This document shows, one piece after another, positions 40,437 to 45,728 of a stretch of DNA of 45,728 nt. The DNA is from a virus. Location of the stretch: IMG/VR virus record IMGVR_UViG_3300034118_001696, positions 1-45,728 of that record. The stretch is one strand, 5' to 3'. The notes under the pieces are model-generated. The model saw nothing but the letters and a program-made list of their open reading frames with translations, was not told where the DNA came from and ran no database searches. A program made the position numbers and the translations under genes. Each line of letters starts with the position of its first letter. The stretch's first letter is position 1.

Positions 40437-41557
40437 TAGCCGTCCTCGTGCCTTGCGAGAAAGTACTTCATAGCGAGATCGCTGCTCTCTCGCGTGCTCC
40501 ACACGAGAAGTCCGTCTTCTCTATGCATCAACGGGTACTCGCCGCCTTGCATTGGCGGCATGAACTTGTATCGCTCCTCGTATTTTCTATTTTCTCTTGT
40601 CCCGTGCCACCTGTGATACACAGTTCCCGACACATGACCGACTCTTGCTTTGAGTGACAGCATGTGTGCTCTGTAAGACTTGTACGAATCAGTCTCGGAA
40701 AACGCGTGGCTATCGCTCTTGGGAAGTCTCGGCACGCCCGGCGTCATGGCGAAGACAAACGCCGCATCGCCGCCGCCAAGTGGATGCCGCTCGTAAAAGC
40801 CACCGCAGCGATTGAAAAAGTCGCGAGTCATACCCCACGCGAAGCCCGGGTGGTATCGTCCGAGAAGCGGCTGCTCGCCTTTCTCGATGGCGAACACAGA
40901 GGGCTCTCTCGTGAGTTCGATTCTTCCGTCCCGAGAGAGCCACGCGGCGTTCGTGAATGGCTGGATGACGTCGTGAGATTCGAGCGATTCGCTGATTGCG
41001 TCGAAGACGTCGCGGCGAGTGAAGAAGATGTCAGCGTCAAGGAACAGGATTTTGCTGCGAGAGCCCATTCTCGCCGCTATGTTCCAGACGTTTTCCTTCA
41101 AGAAGAGCACAGAGTCGCTCTCGAACAGGACACACTCAGCACCGGGCGGAAGTTCGGCCGGCTTTTGCCCCGGGAGCGTCACCTGCACGACGACTGGCCT
41201 CAGGCCCGCCTCGATCACGGACTTGCATGTCTCGTACAGGAGCACCGGCGTCGTCTTCCATCCGGCCGGGTTGTAGTGGCACATGACAACGTCGAGGTCT
41301 CCACGCGTTGCCTGCCAGTAGCCGCCGCCTCGCCTGCGGCTCGCGGCTGAGATGAGGCGTTCTGCCGTGTCATTGCCGATCGAGAAGCCTCGCTTGGAGG
41401 CCTCTTCGATAACCCACGACGAGAGCCTCTCGTCCGAGTTTCCAGAGTCGGCGACGCGGATTCGTGCTTCGAGCGTCTTGCCAGTCAGGCGAGACTTCGT
41501 GAGTCGCTCGCATATCCTGCGAAGCCTGCTGCCGATCAACTGCTGACGCCGCAGCAT
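40436..41557 (-). CDS. GT-A glycosyltransferase
   Basis: A 373-residue protein. ATG 41557 (MLRRQQLIGSRL) is preferred over 41572 because GGAGAG lies 7 nt before it. After an N-terminal helical region of about 75 residues, a GT-A domain starts: LDVVMCHYNPAGW, RPVVVQVTLPGQ, KILFLDADIFF with the DxD at 174-176, HPGFAWGMTRDFF and GGGDAAFVFAM with an acidic residue for catalysis. It overlaps the fibre gene by 22 bp and the methyltransferase start by one base, so the three are translated together. Confidence 0.85.
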   Translation of the reverse strand: MLRRQQLIGSRLRRICERLTKSRLTGKTLEARIRVADSGNSDERLSSWVIEEASKRGFSIGNDTAERLISAASRRRGGGYWQATRGDLDVVMCHYNPAGWKTTPVLLYETCKSVIEAGLRPVVVQVTLPGQKPAELPPGAECVLFESDSVLFLKENVWNIAARMGSRSKILFLDADIFFTRRDVFDAISESLESHDVIQPFTNAAWLSRDGRIELTREPSVFAIEKGEQPLLGRYHPGFAWGMTRDFFNRCGGFYERHPLGGGDAAFVFAMTPGVPRLPKSDSHAFSETDSYKSYRAHMLSLKARVGHVSGTVYHRWHGTRENRKYEERYKFMPPMQGGEYPLMHREDGLLVWSTRESSDLAMKYFLARHEDG

Positions 41558-44292
41558 GGCGTCACTCTCCATCGCGACGAGATCGGGTCGTACAGAAGTT
41601 CTGCTTGGTCGTTCTCTTGGAGAGCCCTGTCGGTCCCCGCGTCGAGCAAGAGCCTGTTGGCCGCATCGCTGCTGCTGCTCTCGTGATACAGGGTCAGGTT
41701 GTTTGTCGAGATATTGATGACTCGCAGGGCCTTGTTTGGCCCGCCGCCCGAGAAGCCGCTGATGAATCTGTTGCCGCCACTGGCGACGACTCTCAGCACG
41801 GTGGCCGTGCCCGGCGAGTAGTTGTTAAGCGTGCTCGTCGCCGTCACTGTCGCCCAGTGATATGGCGGGGCGGCCGGCTCGTCGGCGATGAGTCTCCATC
41901 GCTGGCTCGTGCTGTCGTAGAACGTCGACGCAGAGTCGTTCTCGGACAAGACTCTGTCGGAGCCCGTGAACAAAAACCTGTTCGTCGAGTTGCTGTTCGT
42001 GTTCGACGAACTCAGGAGCACGTTGTGCGTGCTGACGTTGACGAGCAGTTTCACGACGCCAGACACGCCGCCGGCAAGGCCCGTGATGGTCAAGCCCGTA
42101 GTCGGGTCGACACGCACGACGTCTGTCGTCCCTGCGTCGTAATCGTTGCTCGGGTTGCTGCTTGGAGACTTCGTGCCAATAGAAGCGGCGCCGCCTCCTC
42201 CTGATGTCGAGATCGTGACGGCCCCCGTGAGCCCGTTGACCGAGACCACGTTTGCGACGTTCGTGAGGTCTGTGACGCTGGCGGCGAGGTGCGTGTGCGA
42301 CGTACTGGCGGCAGAGACGTCGACATTGTTCAGGACGACGACGCCTGTCTTGCCATTGACCGATACGACATTGTTCTCGCCAGAGATGGCGATCGAGCCG
42401 GCAGATGTCGACACGGTGATGTTCGAGCCCGCAACGACGCTCAGCGAGCCTGTCTGGCCGTTGAGCGACGAGACGTACACGAGCCCGCTCACGTCAGACG
42501 TCGAGTGCGTATGGACTGCCGGAGCAGCTGTCAGGTCTGCCACGCTGAGGACGACAGTCCCGACCTTCCCCTGCACGCTGGACACAGGAGAGTTCGCGGC
42601 GATTGCGGCTGTCAGGCCGCTCACGTCAGTGGTCGAGTGCGTATGAACTGCCGCCGCCGCCGTGATGTCGGAGATCGTCGGGATTTCGTGAACGTGGTCT
42701 TCCCGAGAAGCGAAACTCGACGTGCCAGCCGCTGCCACGCCAAGCGGAAGAGGAGTGCTGCTCCCGACGCTCACTCCAGACGTGCCGCCGGCCGCCTCGA
42801 TCGTGATGCTGCCGGACGTCGTGTCACGAGTCAGCGTGATGCCGCCGCCTTGCACGAGCACAGGGTCGACGACGCTATATCGCGTCACCCACGTCGCCGC
42901 GGTGCCGTCTGTCGAGAGCAGTCGATTCGCGTTGCCGCCCTGCTGCGGCAGGCCGTCGCCGGCTGCGATCTGGATGTTCGAGCCACTCGTGCTGACTGTG
43001 ATTCCCTGCCCGGCGACCACGACGGGAGTGCCTGTGATCCCGTTGACGCTCACGACGTTGGCGACGGCCGTTAGGCCGCTCACGTCAGCCGTCGAGTGCG
43101 TGTGCGACACGCTCGCCGCCGACAGGTCTGCAACGCTGACGACGACCTGACCTGTCCTCCCTTGCACGCTGACGACGGGAGAGTTCGCGGCGATTGCAGT
43201 CGCCAGCCCGCTCACGTCGCTCGTGGAATGAGTGTGAACTGCGGGGGCGGCCGTCAGATCAACGACGCCGAGGACGACGACGCCAGTCTTCCCTTGCACA
43301 CTGGATACAGGCGAGTTCGCGACGATTGCAGTCGTCAGCCCGCTCACATCACTCGTGGAGTGCGTATGGACGGCTGCCGCGGCAGTCAGGTCTGTGGCCC
43401 CGAGCACAACCACGCCGACCTTCCCCTGCACGCTCGACACTGGCGAGTTCGCGACGATTGCGGTCGTCAGGCCGCTCACATCACTCGTGGAGTGTGTGTG
43501 GACGGCGGCTGCGGCAGTGATGTCTGCGATGCTGAGGACGACAGTGCCGACTTTGCCCTGCACGCTCGATACAGGCGAGTTCGAGACGATCGCTGTCGTG
43601 AGCCCGCTCACTTCGCTAGTCGAGTGCGTGTGAACAGCGGGGGCAGCCGTCAGGTCTGAGACGCCGAGAACTACAACGCCGACCTTCCCCTGCACGCTCG
43701 ATACAGGCGAGTTCGCGACGATTGCAGTCGTCAGCCCGCTCACATCACTCGTCGAGTGCGTATGGATAGTAGCCGCGGCAGTCAGGTCCGAGACGCCGAG
43801 CACTACAGCGCCGACTTTGCCCTGTACGCTAGAGACAGGGGCATTGACTGCGATCGCAGCCGTCAGGCCGCTCACGTCAGTTGTCGAGTGCGTGTGAACG
43901 CTGGCAGCGGCCGTCAGGTCGGCTATTCCAAGCACCACAGCGCCGACCTTGCCCTGCACGCTCGACACGGGCGAGTTTGAGACGATCGCTGTCGTGAGAC
44001 CACTGACTTCGCTGGTCGAGTGCGTATGGACTGCCGGGGCTGCCGTCAGGTCGGCGAGACTGAGCACGACGTTGCCCGTCCTGCCCTGCACAAGGCTGAC
44101 AGGAGGATTCGCCGACGAGATCGTGATCCCAAGACTCGACGTGGCGATCGAGATGTTCGCACCGGCGATGAATGGATTGACGCCAATGACGCCAACGATG
44201 TTCGTCGCCGAGCCATCGACGATGATCGCCGGGCCGATGCCACCAGACACGGTGACGTTGATGGGCGATACGTTTGGAAGAATGACTGACAT
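41536..44292 (-). CDS. Tail fibre with HxH repeats
   Basis: A 918-residue protein. After an N-terminal beta region (1-64), eight contiguous 44-residue repeats run from 65 to about 416, each with VSSVQGK-x-G-x-VVL...DLTAA and an HTHS motif; three further partial repeats follow. In T4 gp37-like fibres HxH motifs from three chains bind metal ions inside a trimer, and a similar fibrous trimer is inferred. The end has two tandem domains of about 75 residues (both closing on YD-x-S-x-RWR), likely receptor-binding or tip units. Confidence 0.85.
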   Translation of the reverse strand: MSVILPNVSPINVTVSGGIGPAIIVDGSATNIVGVIGVNPFIAGANISIATSSLGITISSANPPVSLVQGRTGNVVLSLADLTAAPAVHTHSTSEVSGLTTAIVSNSPVSSVQGKVGAVVLGIADLTAAASVHTHSTTDVSGLTAAIAVNAPVSSVQGKVGAVVLGVSDLTAAATIHTHSTSDVSGLTTAIVANSPVSSVQGKVGVVVLGVSDLTAAPAVHTHSTSEVSGLTTAIVSNSPVSSVQGKVGTVVLSIADITAAAAVHTHSTSDVSGLTTAIVANSPVSSVQGKVGVVVLGATDLTAAAAVHTHSTSDVSGLTTAIVANSPVSSVQGKTGVVVLGVVDLTAAPAVHTHSTSDVSGLATAIAANSPVVSVQGRTGQVVVSVADLSAASVSHTHSTADVSGLTAVANVVSVNGITGTPVVVAGQGITVSTSGSNIQIAAGDGLPQQGGNANRLLSTDGTAATWVTRYSVVDPVLVQGGGITLTRDTTSGSITIEAAGGTSGVSVGSSTPLPLGVAAAGTSSFASREDHVHEIPTISDITAAAAVHTHSTTDVSGLTAAIAANSPVSSVQGKVGTVVLSVADLTAAPAVHTHSTSDVSGLVYVSSLNGQTGSLSVVAGSNITVSTSAGSIAISGENNVVSVNGKTGVVVLNNVDVSAASTSHTHLAASVTDLTNVANVVSVNGLTGAVTISTSGGGGAASIGTKSPSSNPSNDYDAGTTDVVRVDPTTGLTITGLAGGVSGVVKLLVNVSTHNVLLSSSNTNSNSTNRFLFTGSDRVLSENDSASTFYDSTSQRWRLIADEPAAPPYHWATVTATSTLNNYSPGTATVLRVVASGGNRFISGFSGGGPNKALRVINISTNNLTLYHESSSSDAANRLLLDAGTDRALQENDQAELLYDPISSRWRVTPCCGVSS
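43050..44100 (-). repeat. 132-bp coding tandem repeats in the fibre
   Basis: Eight units of 44 codons. Pairs such as units 5 and 6 are closely alike while the edge units are more diverged, suggesting expansion from the middle. Repeat number would set fibre length. Confidence 0.88.
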
Positions 44293-45266
44293 CAGTGCTC
44301 CAGCAAGATCGAGTCAACCATCGATGTTGTGGACCCAGCGAACACGTATCCAATCGTCGAGGCTCCGTCAGACTGCACGGCCGGGGCCTGAGCGTCAGAG
44401 TAGGCGTAGATTTCTCGGAGCCTGCCGATGTAGTTGTCCGGCGACGCTGAACGCATGATGATCGCTGTTCTCGCGAACCTCCCGGAGCGAGTCTTGAGCC
44501 CGGTCGACGACGGCGAAGCAACAAACTGCTGCGTCGGCGAGATATTGATGACTGTCGAGGACGCAGGCGAGAACACTCCGGCGTGCGGCTGCGTGTCGCT
44601 TCCTGAGTGCCCAAGAAACACGGCACTGAATTGGCCCTGACCAGTCCAGAACGCCGTGCTAATAGCCGTCGTCCCGCTCGTCACGATGCCATAGAGAGCA
44701 CCGTCTGTCTCTGAGTCCACTGTCGTGTCGCTCGACTCGGAGTCGATGATCGCTCCGGCAATGCACCCATACGTCGTGCCCGACGAGGTGTTGATCAGCA
44801 CGGCGACAGAGTCCTTGGACTCCCACAGGTAGACGTTGCCCGCACCTGCCGTCGTCGGCCACAACTTCCAGAAGCCGAAGTTTTCGCCAGACGTGAAGGG
44901 GGCCGCGGCGTTCCACGACGCGAACGCCCCCGCGTTCTTCACGACGTTGACCATGAGCGTGTTCGCCGCATAGGAATCGGGCGTCCGCATCGTCGGGGAA
45001 GGCGTCGGCGTGTATGACGTGCCGCCGAACATAATGCGATGCGAGAGAGGCGACGTGACTGGCGTGACGTAGACACACTCCGTGGTGCCTGCCACCTGCA
45101 CCTTCGTCCAAGTTCCGGCCGACCCAGAGCCGACAGTTCGAGTGGTGGCGTTGGCGTATTGGTTTTTCGTCCCGAGCGTATGGAGAGCGTCCATCACGCC
45201 GGCCACCGACGACACTGAAAAAGCCTGCGATCCGACGTATCGCCAATTCGAGTGTGCAAGACTCAC
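44292..45266 (-). CDS. Tail fibre-associated structural protein
   Basis: A 324-residue protein starting at GTG 45266 in a GTGA overlap and ending one base into the fibre gene start (TGATG). It is Ser/Thr/Gly-rich and beta-like throughout (SGSAGTWTKVQVAGTTECVY, ENFGFWKLWPTTAGAG, GRLREIYAYSD). The end GSTTSMVDSILLEH is typical of virion surface proteins. Related in style to small carbohydrate-binding or jelly-roll phage proteins; no named family recognised. Confidence 0.72.
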   Translation of the reverse strand: MSLAHSNWRYVGSQAFSVSSVAGVMDALHTLGTKNQYANATTRTVGSGSAGTWTKVQVAGTTECVYVTPVTSPLSHRIMFGGTSYTPTPSPTMRTPDSYAANTLMVNVVKNAGAFASWNAAAPFTSGENFGFWKLWPTTAGAGNVYLWESKDSVAVLINTSSGTTYGCIAGAIIDSESSDTTVDSETDGALYGIVTSGTTAISTAFWTGQGQFSAVFLGHSGSDTQPHAGVFSPASSTVINISPTQQFVASPSSTGLKTRSGRFARTAIIMRSASPDNYIGRLREIYAYSDAQAPAVQSDGASTIGYVFAGSTTSMVDSILLEH

Positions 45267-45508
45267 GAGAGCGTTCCTCCGCTGACAAAAACCGGCCCGG
45301 ACGGCCTGACATGGGCAGGCGAGTGAAAGAAAATGCCGACGCCGCCGCTGGAAGGGGCAGGCGGCTGGACAGGCTGCGTGTGCGTGTCAGGCCAAGACCT
45401 GCCCTTGAGTTTGGTCTCAGCAACCTCACCGAGGCTAAAGACCCCGGTCACGCTTCCGGTGAGCGTTGCGGTCTTGAGACCTGTTCTTCCGGCGAACTTG
45501 CCACGCAT
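45263..45508 (-). CDS. Small protein of the fibre operon
   Basis: An 81-residue protein coupled on both sides (TGATG at 45510-45506 and GTGA at 45266-45263). The front half is beta-like (GRTGLKTATLTGSVTGVFSL) and the middle is a Pro/Gly-rich linker. Function unknown; probably a minor tail or fibre-attachment protein. Confidence 0.6.
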   Translation of the reverse strand: MRGKFAGRTGLKTATLTGSVTGVFSLGEVAETKLKGRSWPDTHTQPVQPPAPSSGGVGIFFHSPAHVRPSGPVFVSGGTLS

Positions 45509-45728
45509 CAGGAGATGTCCTCGTACGAGCAGATGCCCTGAGCCGAGCCTGCACTGACTGCCGAAAGCCTGATCGAGTCGCCTTCTTCGAGGTACACTGG
45601 ATTTTCTTTGGCGACGATCGCGATCGATGACCCCAGCGGCACAGTCAGACTCTTGGCGAGGTGATAGGCGGTCGAGCCCCGATATATGTCCGCCGTGACA
45701 ACGGCGTCGCTCGCGCCCACAGATGACA
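45508..45728 (-). CDS. Small tail-type protein, probably 5'-truncated by the window
   Basis: The visible frame has a GTG at 45720 giving 70 residues, but it stays open to the edge and no ribosome binding site is visible, so the true start may lie outside. AYHLAKSLTVPLGSSIAIVA, then YLEEGDSIRLSAVSAGSAQG and a final SYEDIS match a common small beta protein found with phage tail-fibre genes. Confidence 0.65.
   Translation of the reverse strand, partial: SSVGASDAVVTADIYRGSTAYHLAKSLTVPLGSSIAIVAKENPVYLEEGDSIRLSAVSAGSAQGICSYEDIS

Noticed and set aside
43050-44100. Possible non-coding satellite
   Set aside because: The 132-bp period is a multiple of three and encodes a clear HxH fibre repeat.

Overview
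This window is a segment of a temperate, long-tailed (siphovirus-type) tailed phage or prophage with G+C-rich DNA. The evidence is a near-continuous minus-strand cluster of terminase, HK97-like portal, prohead protease, major capsid protein, head-tail connectors, tail tube, lambda G/GT-type chaperones and an 1848-residue tape measure, with no sheath protein, plus a tyrosine integrase. Shine-Dalgarno sites and 4-nt ATGA/GTGA or 5-nt TGATG overlaps are common, so the host is a bacterium that initiates by SD pairing. The style of the large head proteins reminds me of phages from Planctomycetes and aquatic metagenomes, but the sequence does not prove the host.

Layout, left to right: 1-2721 is a lysogeny/accessory edge (partial gene, two-HTH protein, plus-strand small gene and integrase, a coupled small gene and a dNMP kinase). 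2763-3041 is a minimal HExxH protein. 3049-16602 holds the tail tip and tape measure, including a 2216-residue protein. 16599-20046 holds tail chaperones, two tail-tube paralogues and the connectors. 20046-23195 holds a glycosyltransferase, a capsid accessory protein, the major capsid protein and a small zinc-ribbon gene with a terminator. 23211-36451 holds four consecutive giant head genes. 36448-38476 holds the terminase. 38477-39187 is a repeat-rich non-coding locus, and 39188-45728 holds an HNH nuclease, a methyltransferase, a second glycosyltransferase and tail-fibre genes. Transcription of almost everything runs from high to low coordinates.

The most unusual part is 23211-36451. The portal, a 1777-residue protein, the prohead-protease gene and a 666-residue protein are strings of unrelated domains: a DNA-glycosylase-like HhH domain, an ADP-ribosyltransferase-like domain, GNAT-like domains, a P-loop kinase-like domain, an HExxH peptidase and four copies of an unknown module marked by a GYxxWPxxGFD signature. 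They are separated ten times by one short cysteine-pair element, CG-x3-GG-x-F-x3-N-x-C and variants. I read this as a capsid-cargo polyprotein system, related in concept to the polyvalent proteins described by Aravind and colleagues, in which the element is either a maturation cleavage site, a disulfide or metal-binding linker, or an encapsidation tag. The protease that could cut it is itself inside one of the strings.

A second strong signal is the 0.7-kb non-coding stretch between HNH and the small terminase, where HK97-type phages carry cos. It has eight GGGACC/GGTCCC hexamers in 227 bp, two exact TAAGTC-N13-GACTTA dyads 116 bp apart and several long perfect inverted repeats. It probably contains the packaging site and late control region, which would make this window a rotated view of a linear genome whose ends lie near 38.5-39.2 kb. 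No tRNA, rRNA, CRISPR array or insertion sequence was seen. Replication, repressor and lysis genes were not recognised and may lie outside the window.
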